NCBI GenBank assembly: GCA_963765585.1
Contig: CAVXXB010000008.1
Coordinates: 310,001 to 374,000, forward strand
Source of the DNA: CAVXXB01 sp963765585
GTDB lineage: Bacteria; Calditrichota; Calditrichia; JAJRVZ01
Reading direction: 5' to 3'
Length of the DNA stretch: 64,000 nt
Shown here: piece after piece, positions 19,149 through 31,279 of the stretch
Layout: the number at the start of each line of letters is the position of its first letter
Position numbering within the stretch: the first letter of the stretch is position 1
Notes under the pieces: generated by a model
The model's database searches: none
Told to the model about the DNA's origin: nothing
The model's input: only the letters and a program-made list of their open reading frames with translations
Program-made: the position numbers and the translations under genes

Positions 19149-21309
19149 TTAGCGAACTACGATAAATTTCTGATATGAAAGTTCCCCATTGGGTTTTTCA
19201 AAGACCACTATATATACACCGGAGCTGATAACCTGCTGATTCATGGTTACCATATCCCAAAATACATAACCCGAACTGACCGGACTGTCGTGGTCAATGG
19301 TCTGCACCAGGTCACCATTTTCAGTAAATATCTTGATCATGACTTTCCCAGGCAGATTAAAAAACTGTATACCTCGATAATCTGTCCATCCCTGTTCAGA
19401 AAGGAGAGGATCATTAATATTATACGGATTGGGCACAATTCGTATCTCGGACAGGTTTTCCTGTGAAAACCGGGGCGGATTGATCCATGAAATATTGGGA
19501 TGCATTACCCGGCTGCTGTAAATAATCTTTCCGCGTGACAATGGATCAGCATTGAGATCATCTTCTGCTATTAGGGCTTTGGACTGTATATAATAATAGT
19601 ATTGCGCCCCGACCAGCACTTCTATATCTTCATATAAATGCTCTTCTGCCTTATCTTGCGGCCCGGAGGAATAAATTGTTTCGTAAAAAACTGTATCAAG
19701 ATTAGATATTCTGCGCTGGATACGGTAACCGGCAAAATTGGTCATGGCCTCGGCTTCCGGATCACTCCATTTGATCTCTACCCCGGTTCCAAGACCGGTA
19801 ATCTCTATATTTGTCGGAGGTGAAGGTGCACGCGGGATCTTATACCCGTGATCAAAATTCCATTTGGCTCGCCAGGCACTTTTCATTAGGGAGTCAACAC
19901 CGGTACTGATCCAACGGTCTTTGATTTTATCCGATTCGGTTGCATCGAGCGGATAAACAAACTCAGCCGGAAAATAGCCGGTTTCACTGTCGGGTAATCC
20001 GGGTGGGTCTTCAAGTGTGCCTCTGAGCCATTTTTCGCCTATCAACTTCGCTTTTTGTGCACTGAGGCCGGAAAAACCGCTGGCATATGCCACACGAACT
20101 TTTTGCCCGGGTGCAAAAGTGTAAGGACCAAAGCTGCTCCACATTTTGGAATTATTGGAAGATTTAGTCCCCGCCGGATGAGCAGAATAATCGGCACTAC
20201 CGACCTCATCAGTATTACCTGCGTGATATGTTCCGGGCCAGGTGTTTCCACTCATTGGGAATAATTTGGCGTACTCTCCGCGAATAGCCCAAAAATTGTT
20301 GTCGCCGTATTCATCCCCTTCACTGTTATACGGGATAAGATTGCTTTTTCCGAAATAGGTGACCTTTGGGTTGTAAAAAATCATCCACGTCATTGACTGC
20401 ATCCACATAGGGGGCCTGGGAAGCATGAAGAATCGCATACCAGATAAAATTCTGATTGATCAGCCGCCCACCCTGGGTGACCACTGGTGATCCCATATTA
20501 TCGCCTGGAACATCCGGGTTATCGGCGCTGTACTCATAAAAGACACGCATGGTATCACCGACACGACCGCCATAATAGTGCTGCCAGGTCGCCGCGAAAT
20601 CCGGCCTTTCAGCCGAGGCAGGCACAGGATTGTTGCCCAGGGATCGATATGTGTTCTGGCCATTTGATTCTACATTAATATAAAAATCGTACAGCGTATC
20701 AGCACTTACATTCTCAAATTCAACATCAACAATGATATAATCGTTATTCAGACTCTGCGACCATGACATAATCCGGCGATTCACCTGAACACCCAGGATA
20801 TTCTCAGCGGTGACTTCAACAATCTGATCATATGTCTCATCACCAAACTGGTCCGGATCGTATGTGCCAAAATCATCCAGCTCTACCGGTTTAAAATCGA
20901 TAATCTGAGTTGGAAATTTGTAGCGGATAAAATTAGTCATGGGTACTACTACTTTTCCCTGGGGCATGAAATCATTGGTAGGTCCAAATACGGCTGCTAA
21001 ATGAAGCGTATCGATAGGATCGACCCAGTTTGTAGCGGTCAGTTTGAACCCTGCTCCCACCCAGGCATCCTGTTGTTGTCCCCGGACACCAATAATATCA
21101 TAATCATTGGGGAAAAATCCGGCACGGTAATCAAAACTGCTTTTTGCCCCATTGGCTGTGACACCGGCCCAGACGCGTCCCATTTTCATCAGGGCTTTTT
21201 CCAACTCGGGCTGGGTTTGACTAAAGACGGTTTGTGTAGATATAATCAGAATCAGAATTGTCAAAATGCAGATCAAGCTATTTCTTGAAATGTTATGTCG
21301 TAATTTCAT
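19149..21309 (-). CDS. Secreted surface protein with FlgD/T9SS tail, one frameshift
   Basis: The start is the ATG of MKLRHNIS (21309), 6 nt after GGAG. The signal peptide ends near TVFSQ. One surplus base in an A6 tract at about 20375-20380 breaks the frame; the repaired protein is about 719 residues. The N-terminal region has no recognised enzyme motif. A fibronectin III-like domain lies around the segment APSPPTNIEITGLGTGVEIKW, and the C-terminus is a sorting domain of the VPNPYN type ending KFIVVR. It sits between a TonB receptor and a PorV-like gene with gaps under 40 bp, so the three are likely co-transcribed. A role as surface glycan-binding partner, in place of SusD, is inference. Confidence 0.7.
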
Positions 21310-21346
21310 CCATTTCTCCATATTTATCGTGACAACACGGTCCTGA

Positions 21347-24300
21347 TTAAAAATTTAAACGCAAACCAAGCCAGATATTACGCGGTTCGCCAAATGCCCA
21401 GAAGGGAAAATTAGGATCGTTAATATACGGTTTTTCAGCCGATCTCATATCACCGACCTCATCATCACCGGGAATATACCAGCCTTCACTTTGATTGACT
21501 TCACGTAATACATCAAATTCTGGCGAATCATACATTGATAATCTGAGTGAAGCAAGATAATCTCGCTCATCGGTGGTATTATCATCAAATGCATACCCCC
21601 TATGCAACTGGCTGACTTTCAGATTAAGCACATTGCTGATATCTACATAAAATGTAGAATTGACCCCAAGCACTTCAAATGTTTTTGCCACCTTCAGATC
21701 GAGCATGTAATAATCCGGCCAGTTCATATTGTTCTCGAGAAATTTTTCATTGAGCGGATTCCACGTAAAATATCGCCCTTTTTGCCATTCGCCAAAGAAG
21801 GTGAAGGTCCAGCTGCCAAACAGATCCATACCCAGCACATCCGGGCCCCAGTCTTTTGGTGAACGCAATGTGACATTGAGATTCAATTCAGGTCTGGGTA
21901 ACGAGCGTGACATCTGGCCATTATACAAACCTTCGCGGTCATCGTTAATTGTAATATCCGTAATCACTTCTCTGCCGGTAAGACCAGATTTTAGCAACAT
22001 ATAATTGAAGTTAAGCCAGCCGGTGATCCAGCTGTTATCATTTTTAGCCAGATTGACTTCAATTCCACGGATATCTTCGTACTCATTATTCGCCCAGGCA
22101 TCATAATCCAAAGTTCCTTGCGAATTCTGAAAATTTACCTCACCATGCTGACCGCTGACATCCTTCAGATATCCCGATACACGCAGCACATAGGAGTCAT
22201 AAAAATTATATGCCATACCCAATTCATATGAAATGGTCCGTGGCGGTTCGAGATTGGGATTGGACATATCATACAGGCCGTTTTTATCGTAGCGGTAGCG
22301 GTAAAGGTACATAGTGTAATAGGGAGGATTAGACCGAAAATGGCCATAATTGAAGTAGAACTTGGATGTCTCGGTCACGGGAAATGCGATACCGATTCTG
22401 GGGCTGAATGTAAAATGATTTTTTATTGGCTGAAGGAAGCCTGGATGTTCCTTGTCATAGGCAACCCAAGTATCCCAAATATAGGATTTACCCTGCTCTA
22501 AGTAATTGAATAGAATGGTATCATTCGCCACAGACTGTGGCACAAATACTTCATCGGCAAAAGGATCACCGGTTGGCCAGACGTCACCACCACCATAATA
22601 ATAATCAACGCGTAATCCGAGATTGGCCACGATCGATTCAAAACTGATTTGATCCTGCAAATAAATACCGGTCTGACTCGGCGTGCGATGATAATTAAAT
22701 TCATAGACGTTATAATAGTTTTCGTTCCACTTTTCCCAGAATTTATGGTTGATATCAAAATAATTGTATTCGATGCCGGCTTTGATATAGTGATGGCGTC
22801 CCCACTGTGTTGTAATGTCTGCCTTGGCCCGATACTGACCCACCTTTGTATTGTCGTAAAGGTCGCCCTCTTTTCTTCTGAATCGTCTGGGAACGCCAGG
22901 CAAGGCATCATAACTGGGATAACGGTAATATGTACTGTCATCCTTGTTAAGAAGATCATTTGAGCCGTATTGCAGCTTACCATAAGGCATTTCGGAAACC
23001 GGAAAAGGGCCAAAATAAGTCAAAACACTCTGATCCCGGTTATTGCCCACATTGGTGCTGTTTTCCGTCGTCATAACGCTCAGGCTTAATTCCCAGAAGG
23101 TCTGCTCTGACAATATTTGGTTCAAACTGACACCTAACATTAGCGATGTCTGATTCAGTTCGGGAAAAAATGGTGCATCATACCAGTATTCAGGATTATT
23201 GGCCACATATTTAATATTGTTCATGGGCATAAAACCGCCTTCCCGGCTGGCATCGGGGAAATCACCCCAGGCCGGACGTATTGGACTCATACCCATTTGT
23301 CTTTTTATTAATCCGTTCAGCGAAATGGAAAGGTTATTTGTTGGTTGTGTCTTTATGGTACCGAAAGTCGTATAAAGTTCTTCGCTACTACGGGTAACCG
23401 GCATGATATAATGCCTTTCGCGCGCATTGTGGGAAATATAAAAAGTGGCATCGCCCAGTTCCCTGCTGAAAAAAGGGATCGGTCCACCAAATCCAGCATC
23501 CACATTCCAGTCGGAGGCATCTTCTTCCATCCTATGATCGGCAAACAGTTGTTTTTGCTCATCACTTACAGTGTATCCCTGTTTGGCGAGAGCATCATAA
23601 TCCGGTTCGGCCATATGCATCCAGTGGGCCAGGAGCAGATAATCAAGGGGAGTCGCGTGCTCTTCCGGTGGTTTACTGATATTATAGTTTTCGGCCCAGT
23701 AGTTCCAGCCATCAAAAGTCGGATATTGTCCGCGCGCATATTTATCATCTTTCCAGGCTTCTTCCGTACCAATAAAAGCAACTGCCGGATCCAGATAGGA
23801 CCTAAGTGCATGGTTATATGGATCATAAAATGAATCACCAAATCGTCTTATATGCGGCAGATCCATGGAAAGGCTTAATGTGCCATGATATTGGGTTTTA
23901 TGCCCGCTTTTTGTGGTCACATTGATCAACCCCGAGCGGAAGTTGCCATATTCCGCGTTATATCCGCCGGACATCAGAGAAACCTGTTCAATCGCGCTAA
24001 GGGGAATACTGCTTTCAGCATAACCGGCCGCGGCATTATTATAAGAAAGGCCATTAACCATCATACCGGTCTGGTCAGCAGAACCACCTCGGATGGACAG
24101 GTATCCATTGTCTTCTGAGACGCCGGGCAATCGGGTTAAAAAGGCGTTGATCTCACGGATACCGGTCGCATCATTCAATTGCACTTCATCCACTACCATT
24201 TGCGTATTGGATACTTCTTTGTGCAGTTCATCACGCGTGGCAATCACGACAATTTCTTCGCCCTCTATGACCTGAGTGGAGAGTAAAAAGTCAACCTTGG

Positions 24301-24610
24301 CCACGCGATCCATAGAAACCCGGACATCTTTCATAACCAGCGTCTGATAGCCGATCATCGACGCTTCCAGATCATAGGTACCTACCGGTACATTTACAAT
24401 TAAAAATACGCCATCCTGATCCGTAGCCGCACCAAGCAGGGTTTCCTTAATTATGACATTGGCTCCGATCACTGGTTCCCCCGTATCGGCATCGATAATA
24501 GAACCGGCAATTCGACTGCGGGTCTCTGCCTGGGATCGTGAGGGAATAAATATAAACGTAAATGTAATCAGCAGGAAACTAATGATAAAATAAAGAGATC
24601 GGTGATACAT
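21347..24610 (-). CDS. TonB-dependent receptor with carboxypeptidase-like N-domain
   Basis: Complete receptor of 1087 residues. Signal peptide about 1-29; regulatory-like beta domain about 31-112 (AGSIIDADTGEPVIGANVII, then GTYDLEASMIGY). The plug domain about 120-240 includes GYNAEYGNFRSGLINVTTKS, and a large barrel ends with the terminal aromatic LRLNF. It imports substrates across the outer membrane using TonB energy. The downstream FlgD-tailed and PorV-like genes form a unit with it. The nearby beta-helix gene suggests a uronate-polymer fragment as substrate, but none can be assigned from sequence. Confidence 0.92.
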   Translation of the reverse strand: MYHRSLYFIISFLLITFTFIFIPSRSQAETRSRIAGSIIDADTGEPVIGANVIIKETLLGAATDQDGVFLIVNVPVGTYDLEASMIGYQTLVMKDVRVSMDRVAKVDFLLSTQVIEGEEIVVIATRDELHKEVSNTQMVVDEVQLNDATGIREINAFLTRLPGVSEDNGYLSIRGGSADQTGMMVNGLSYNNAAAGYAESSIPLSAIEQVSLMSGGYNAEYGNFRSGLINVTTKSGHKTQYHGTLSLSMDLPHIRRFGDSFYDPYNHALRSYLDPAVAFIGTEEAWKDDKYARGQYPTFDGWNYWAENYNISKPPEEHATPLDYLLLAHWMHMAEPDYDALAKQGYTVSDEQKQLFADHRMEEDASDWNVDAGFGGPIPFFSRELGDATFYISHNARERHYIMPVTRSSEELYTTFGTIKTQPTNNLSISLNGLIKRQMGMSPIRPAWGDFPDASREGGFMPMNNIKYVANNPEYWYDAPFFPELNQTSLMLGVSLNQILSEQTFWELSLSVMTTENSTNVGNNRDQSVLTYFGPFPVSEMPYGKLQYGSNDLLNKDDSTYYRYPSYDALPGVPRRFRRKEGDLYDNTKVGQYRAKADITTQWGRHHYIKAGIEYNYFDINHKFWEKWNENYYNVYEFNYHRTPSQTGIYLQDQISFESIVANLGLRVDYYYGGGDVWPTGDPFADEVFVPQSVANDTILFNYLEQGKSYIWDTWVAYDKEHPGFLQPIKNHFTFSPRIGIAFPVTETSKFYFNYGHFRSNPPYYTMYLYRYRYDKNGLYDMSNPNLEPPRTISYELGMAYNFYDSYVLRVSGYLKDVSGQHGEVNFQNSQGTLDYDAWANNEYEDIRGIEVNLAKNDNSWITGWLNFNYMLLKSGLTGREVITDITINDDREGLYNGQMSRSLPRPELNLNVTLRSPKDWGPDVLGMDLFGSWTFTFFGEWQKGRYFTWNPLNEKFLENNMNWPDYYMLDLKVAKTFEVLGVNSTFYVDISNVLNLKVSQLHRGYAFDDNTTDERDYLASLRLSMYDSPEFDVLREVNQSEGWYIPGDDEVGDMRSAEKPYINDPNFPFWAFGEPRNIWLGLRLNF

Positions 24611-24660
24611 CCATACACCTCGGTTATTTTATTTAATCAAAGATCAAAAAACAATTAAAA

Positions 24661-24835
24661 ATGTCGCAGAACATATTTGCAATTCTGAACGGAGTGAAGA
24701 ATCCCCTGAGCAGTGTATAGAAGATCCTTCGTCCCGATATAAAGCATCGGGACTCAGGATGACACCATGTGATTAATATTGATTGGTACACTGCCTCATT
24801 AATCAAAATTTAGGGTGCTCAGTGTTCTCTGTGGT
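24661..24835. repeat. Intergenic non-coding repeats
   Basis: The gap holds TCTGAACGGAGTGAAGAATC and AAGATCCTTCGTCCCGAT words with GTCCCGAT/ATCGGGAC inverted around 24733-24755, and a CAGTGTTCTCTGTGGTC word at about 24819-24835 that recurs at 51938-51954. No gene or clear promoter is seen. Confidence 0.5.
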
Positions 24836-24841
24836 CTATTT

Positions 24842-26229
24842 TTACTTGATCAACATCATTTTACGGGTTAGCGACTGACCTTCGGACTGCAACCGGTAAA
24901 AATAAACGCCGGCATTTAGATTTTCCGCATCGAAAGAAATGCTATGCGATCCGGCCGCAAGAGTTTTATTAACCAGAACCGTTACCTCACGACCAAGTAT
25001 ATCGAATACTGTTATGGTCGTATGCCCTGTTTTTTCCAGCATAAAAGTGATTTTTGTAGATGGATTAAAGGGATTTGGGTAATTTTGATCAAGGGCAAAC
25101 GTTCCGGGAAGCATTTCCGGCGCACTACCGATTGCAGTGGAGTTTTCTGCCCAGCGCGGATCACCTATTGCTCCGCCCATTGTATCAAAACTCAACAGCA
25201 TAGAACCAGTTGGCAAAGTAAAATCACTGTTGTCTGCATCAGCAAATTCCGGATCCATACGCACCGTATCAGCAACTGTATGGCTTCTGAAATTGATCGC
25301 ACCAATATCCCAGAATGCAATATTGGTAATCGTTGCCAGAGAATCGCCCAGTGTATCCTTTATGTTGATCATAGTGCGCGTTGTTCCCGGTTGTTTTACA
25401 AAAATCGAATTGGTTACTGTGAAAGGATTTTTAAATAGTGCCGGTTCTTTTTCAACCTGGATTATTTCGCGGCTATCCAGCGTAACCAATATTATACCAG
25501 GTCGTATGATCGTACAATTACGGTTGGATAAGGGCCTAATGGTTGTTGATTTTCGCCTGATCCGGATATACGCATCCCATAGCTTGAGATGTTGTTCATA
25601 GTCGAATTTGTCAGGGAAATATAGACAGATGGCGCATATTTATAATAGACTATGGTACCAGTATTTTCAAATACACAATTATCGATCATCGTAGAATCAA
25701 TGATCAGATTATTTATATAATCTGAGTTTCCCGCTGAGATGATGTGCCCACTTGTACCGTCATCAATATTCATATCATGGACATAACAGTTTTCCATTCT
25801 GATCTTTTTGACTGTAATCGGCTGAGGAATTGCTTCGAGATAAAAGTTAATCAGAGTATTCGTGCCGGGCGTACTGCCGTCCCATGTGCCATCAAATTCA
25901 ATTCCCCGAAGAGTAAGTGATACCTGGTCTCCCACCTCAAAGAATACCGGCGAGTCATCTACCGAGGGTGTCGTAATAATCTGTAATACTGGTAGTTCTT
26001 CACTTTCTTCTTCGATCTCGATGGTAAGGCTTTTGTTTTGCAAGGTGCCGAATTCTGTATTGTTCGATTCAGTGTACAGACCTCCGGCAATCAGTTGAAG
26101 CACATCACCATCTTCTGCTTCCTCAATGGCTGAATAAAGAGTACCATCACCGGGATAAACCAGGGTTTGAGAAATTCCGGAAATGATAAATACAAAAATC
26201 AGTGCTAATGTGAGTAACATAAGACGCAT
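24842..26229 (-). CDS. Beta-helix surface protein, T9SS-sorted, frame-broken
   Basis: A strong GGGAGG precedes the ATG at 26229; the signal peptide ends near SGISQ. The protein starts the same way as the giant beta-helix protein (LVYPGDGTLYSAIEEAEDGD) and continues as a right-handed beta-helix related to PL6-like or DUF4957/DUF5123 proteins. It ends in the T9SS domain FALDQNYPNPFNPSTKITF. The frame changes around 25490-25515; total length mod 3 means two surplus bases or one missing base (about 462 codons after repair). It is about half the size of the 7328-11377 protein and has no InlB repeats or duplication. Lyase or glycan-binding function remains open. Confidence 0.68.
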
Positions 26230-26277
26230 GGTAATTCCTCCCTATTAATTATTATTGTGTAGCTATTTAATTGTGAT

Positions 26278-27963
26278 TTACTGAATATTAATAATGCCTG
26301 TACTAAGGTCCTGACTTACAGTGATCATTTCCTGATTCAATTCACCAATGGCATTTCTTACAGAGATATTTTTTGATTCACTGCCAGATACAAATAGAAA
26401 ATCATCATTTTCCTTATAGATCAGCGGATTTTCTATCGTTATGTTTCTGCTGTTAAACAATACCACTGAAGTGTTACCTGTGGTCCTGATATCCAAATTT
26501 TTAAATTTTATCTGATCGACTTCGACAAATACGACGCCTTTTTTACAGGCGATACTGATGTTTTCCAGATTTACACCCGTCAGCGGCATCTCAGGTAACC
26601 CCTGCATCAGAACCGCTTGTCCGGCTCCCTTGCAGATTATATTTTTTATATCAATATTGCGAAAGACCGGTGTCCCTTCATCAACCGGGACTTTTGGTGT
26701 GGCAGAAAAAAGCGGTTTTTGTACTTCGTCATCTTCGGGTATCGGCGCTTTGTTTTCATAGAACATATTAAACCGGATCGCCTCCATGGGGATATCTTTC
26801 ATAAAAATATTATTAATAAAGATATTTTCAACTATTCCACCCCGCCCGCGAGTACTTTTAAAGCGAAGCCCCACATCGGTACCCAAAAATGTACAGTCCG
26901 TGACATACACATTCTTTACACCGCCGGACATCTCACTGCCGATGGTGAATCCACCATGCCCATGATAAACAACACAATTGGCAATAACAATATTTTCACT
27001 GGGCTTTCCCCTTTTACGGCCGTATTCATTTTTTCCTGACTTAATACATATGGCATCATCACCCACATCAAAACTGCTGTTGTATATCAGGGCGTTTTTA
27101 CATGACTCAATATCGATGCCATCACCATTTTGCGAATACCAGGGATTGCGAACCGTGACATTGCGCACAATCAGATTTTCACACATGAGCGGATGAATAT
27201 TCCATGCCGGAGAATTCTGAAATGTAGGTCCATCAAGTAAAATATTTTTACAATTTACAAAATTGACCAGAACCGGCCGCAGATATTCCCGGGCAGCTGC
27301 ATAGTCAGCAATGGCTGCATCACCCTTGCTGTTAAGCGATTTCACCAGATCTGCTCCATCCCGGGCGCCTTCTGACGGCCACCAAACCTTACCATCTGCA
27401 CTGAGTGCCCCGCCGGACTTCAACAGCTCTTTCCACTGGCTATCGGTCATTTTGAATCTTTTGACCGGTCGCCACGCATCTCCGGCACCATCAATTACCC
27501 CTTCTCCTGTAATGGCGATATTCGTCAGATCAAATCCAGAAATCGGTGCCAAACAGCGAACTTCCTCCAATCCTTCCCAGGTGTTCCGGATCAGCGGATA
27601 ATCTTCAAATTTATTACTGAAAAGTAAAAGTGCTCCGCGCTGCAAGTGGAGATTAACATTGTTCTTAAATTTTATCGGCCCGGTCAGCCATATGCCATTC
27701 GGAACCAGTACGACTCCACCCCCGTTGCCTGAACAGGTATTGATTGCTTTTTCAAATGCCAGCGTATTTATTGCCTGACCATCTCCAAGCGCCCCAAATC
27801 CGGTAACCAGAAAGGTATCCGCAGCGAATACAGGAATATTTACTTCTGGTGCTGCAAATGGCAAATCTTTAAGATAAAAATTTGTTTCAACATCCGCGGC
27901 TTGTATCTGCGCGGTAATAAAAAGAAGCGCTATGACACTTTGTCTAAAAATAATATTTTTCAT
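26278..27963 (-). CDS. GH28 polygalacturonase
   Basis: This 561-residue exported protein (signal peptide ending AQIQA) has all GH28 hallmark motifs: SQNGDGIDIESC (first catalytic Asp), VGDDAICIKSG (two Asp), YHGHGGFTIGSE (His-Gly) and LRFKSTRGRGG (Arg/Lys substrate clamp). GH28 enzymes hydrolyse alpha-1,4-galacturonan, in either endo or exo mode. AGGGAA precedes the ATG. No T9SS tail is present, so the protein may be periplasmic and act as an exo-polygalacturonase on imported oligomers. It opens the pectin block together with the PL1 lyases upstream. The galacturonate products would feed the UxaE and KduI/KduD genes downstream in the window. Confidence 0.93.
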   Translation of the reverse strand: MKNIIFRQSVIALLFITAQIQAADVETNFYLKDLPFAAPEVNIPVFAADTFLVTGFGALGDGQAINTLAFEKAINTCSGNGGGVVLVPNGIWLTGPIKFKNNVNLHLQRGALLLFSNKFEDYPLIRNTWEGLEEVRCLAPISGFDLTNIAITGEGVIDGAGDAWRPVKRFKMTDSQWKELLKSGGALSADGKVWWPSEGARDGADLVKSLNSKGDAAIADYAAAREYLRPVLVNFVNCKNILLDGPTFQNSPAWNIHPLMCENLIVRNVTVRNPWYSQNGDGIDIESCKNALIYNSSFDVGDDAICIKSGKNEYGRKRGKPSENIVIANCVVYHGHGGFTIGSEMSGGVKNVYVTDCTFLGTDVGLRFKSTRGRGGIVENIFINNIFMKDIPMEAIRFNMFYENKAPIPEDDEVQKPLFSATPKVPVDEGTPVFRNIDIKNIICKGAGQAVLMQGLPEMPLTGVNLENISIACKKGVVFVEVDQIKFKNLDIRTTGNTSVVLFNSRNITIENPLIYKENDDFLFVSGSESKNISVRNAIGELNQEMITVSQDLSTGIINIQ

Positions 27964-28142
27964 ATATCATTCCCTGCGTTGCTTAATTTGTTCCCTATTT
28001 ATTTCTAAATATTAGACTCAGATCAAAATCGCCTCATACCTTTACCCACGAATTTTCAGGTTTTAAAAAAATCCAAATCGTTATTAAAAATTATATCCTG
28101 TTTATCCTGTCAAATTTTTATTATTCCTGGCAGCATATGATA

Positions 28143-31007
28143 CTATTTGACCAGGATCATTTTACTTAACTTTAATTGTCCCCCTGTATTCATTCTGCAG
28201 AGATAAATGCCGCTTGCCAGAGCGGAAGCATCAAAGTGATAATTATATTTACCAGCCGGTTTATGATGGTTAACCGGTGTGGCCACAATTTCACCAAGCA
28301 AATTATAAATATTTATTTCTACATGTCCCGCAGTCGGCAGCGCATAGGATATAGTTGTTGCGTTATTAAACGGATTAGGATAGTTTCCCAATTTGTAGTC
28401 AACCGGTATATCCATATTTTGCCGGGAATTTAAATCAGAGATCGCAGTGTGATATGCTGATGTGATACTCTCTTCGGGTAATATATTTTCATAAAGTTTG
28501 ATATCATCAAGAATTCCGTTGAAGAAATCATTACTGGTATAATCTGCTGCCATGAACAAACCGGCTGTATTGCTGATATTTACTGTACTATCGGCGCAGA
28601 CTGCCTGAAAATTCTCCATTCAAATACAGACGCAATTCGTGTTTGCCCGCATCCCGCACAACGGCAATATATTCCCAGTCACCTGCAGGGAAATGGTGAT
28701 GTATTCGTTTCAAGAATGTGAAGATTTGGCACTGTCGGTTACTTCAAATTTTAGTATACTGTCCTGATCATACCAGAGTTGATATCCTTTGCGGCCGGAT
28801 TCAGGTGAACTAGATATTTTACTTACAATTGGCATTAATTTATTTTTATCAGTGGGACGCACCCAGCAGAGTAATGTGAAACTTTTATTGCCAAAATCAA
28901 TCATGGCTTTATTATTGGCATATAAGTACTGGTTTGTTCCATTGAAATACAGACCCGGGCTCCCTTTGATCCCGGTTACCCAGTTTTCATCCGTCATATT
29001 CAATAAGGTTGCGTTAATGCCATTGCCACTATTGTCAATGGCCCAGCTGCCATAGCCCCGGTCCATGCGCCAGTCTGCCACAAGAACCGGTGATAATGAA
29101 ATCGTAGAAAACTGCCATAACTGTCCTTTTGTTGTTCCCTGTTCGTTTCTGGCATCAACACGCCAGTAATAGGTAGTGTTATCCTGCCAGCCTGGTGTTT
29201 TATAACTGGTTCCTGTTTGTGTGGTTATATATTCCAGGGAATCAGACGTACCGATATATAAATCGTATTGGGTGGCCCCAGGTGCATAATCCCATTGCAG
29301 ATCCTCGGTCAGGTCTACATTTGTGGCCTCATTTGCCGGTTTGGGATTGGTTGTGGGTTGCGGTATACCGGAAGAATCCAGCGTTGTTGTCCACGCCAGA
29401 TTGGTATAAAGGGAATTAACATCATCATTATAGGCCCTGACACGATAATAATATCTCACAGATTGCTTTAATTCCGAATCTGAATATGATTTCATGTTTT
29501 TATCGATGATTGCAATCTGAGAAAAATTACTGGTGTCCTCCTCTGATCTATCAATGAAGAATCCAAGCTCGTTTGGCGAATTCTCTTTCCAGTTTAAATC
29601 TATTTGTGTATCTGATATAGTTACGGCCTTCAACTCTGCTGGTGCAACAATATAGTTGCTCCGAACGCATAATTCGTTTATATATTTTTCCAGGTTGGTA
29701 TATCCATCGCCATTAAAATCACCATTGCGATCATCCGGATCCTCCGGGTTCAACCCGTTGTCTACTTCCCAGTCATCAGCCATGCCATCCTGGTCATTGT
29801 CAACAGTGACATCATATGTAAGCAATTCCGGCCATCCACCCACATCATCTTGCGAATCAATGATACCGGTTCCCGGTCCGGTTCGCCCGCCATAAGTAGC
29901 CGTTCCTGTCCGAACCTCATTGACAATTCTTGTATCAATCGTATCACGCTTTAGTGAGTGGCCGGCATCTGCAAGAACAAGTTCATACGAGGTTTCCGCC
30001 TCATGTGTGGCAACCGGTGCAAACGGAAACGGGACAAATGCTCTTACTGCAGTAATATCGGCGTTCTGCACACCACCATTCCAGTTGTCTTCAGTGACAG
30101 CCGGATAACCAAATACAAAATTATCTTCCACATACCATTTACCAATATTATCAGACGGTTCAACAATACGATTTCTTTTACTATCCGTAGCCGGGCCATA
30201 TTTATAATAATTAGCCACCATATTGTGGTTTCCTGACTCGCCACCATACGCGCTGTTTCCGTCCCAGTTATAAATCACATTATTTCGATGGTCGACTATC
30301 TCGGTTTCGGGTGTGCTTTCACCTCTGCTGCCCTGAAAACGTGGAAGACGGCTGTCATGATGGGCCAGAAGATTATGATGGAAAGAAACCCCCATTCCGC
30401 CCCAAATACCACCGTATCCATGCGCTCCCTTTGAGTGCACCGAGTACTTCATACTTTCGGTAACGAAACACCATTGAAAAGTAAATTCACTATTGTCATA
30501 GAACGATGCTGCTTCATCGACCGACCAGCTGACACTGCAATGATCAATTATTATTCCAGATTTGGAATTGGCACCTAAGGCATCTGCCTCAACTGATAGT
30601 GAATCGCCCAGGCGAAAACGCATATAGCGTATAATCACATTATCTGCATCGATAATAAAATCGTATCCGCGCAGACAAATCCCATCACCAGGTGCAGTTT
30701 GTCCGGCAATGGTAATATTATCGTTTTTTATGCTTAATCTGGAATTAAGTGTGATATTTCCGGATACACGAAACACAACCGTCCGAGGGCCACTTGCTCC
30801 CACAGCCGCCCTTAAACTTCCTGCGCCTGAATCATTTAAATTGGTTACTTCGATCACGGAGCCACCCCGGCCGCCTGTGACAAGACGTCCGGCGCCTTCC
30901 GCACCGGGAAATGCCAGTTGCTGAGAAATAGCCGCCATAGGGAGAGATACCAGGACCATTAAAAGTATAGTAAATGTATAATATGTGTTATGAATTTTCC
31001 GGTGCAA
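28143..31007 (-). CDS. PL1 pectate lyase with FN3, LamG and T9SS tail, frame-broken
   Basis: A TTG start at 31007 is preferred because it supplies the basic n-region of the signal peptide (ending AAISQ) and follows AGGG. Domains in order: PL1 beta-helix (about 30-400; AFPGAEGAG, IIDHCSVSWSVDEAASFY, SRLPRFQGSRG), a dockerin-like Ca-motif stretch (NGDFNGDGYTNLEKY), two FN3-like domains (about 450-640), a LamG-like domain, and the sorting domain YPNPFNNATTISY. The LamG part carries stops at about 28711 and 28622; a different frame reads GDWEYIAVVRDAGKHE between them. Frames before and after agree, so local indels in about 90 bp explain the break. It cleaves pectate at the cell surface by beta-elimination. 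Confidence 0.85.
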
Positions 31008-31279
31008 TGTTTCCCTGCTTTCCTCTTTCTTTATTCATACAATTAATGGTTTAGTTTTCTCCGGGCCGTAAATCATTAAGATATCGATGCCGGAGATGAG
31101 TTTTTTGATATCCTCTTTCAACGCAGCTGTTCAATAATAATTCAAAGAGGAAAAAATCTAACAGTCTGTCTATATTCAACCATATTTGCTTCATATGCCA
31201 ATTGAATATAATTATATGCGAGTCAAATACCAAATTCACATTACGCAAAATTTGATAAATAATGCTAAAATTATTCAAC

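Noticed and set aside
22498..23833. Long antisense or shifted frames inside the TonB receptor gene
   Set aside because: They are codon-bias shadows of the receptor, with low-complexity translations and no starts with ribosome-binding sites.
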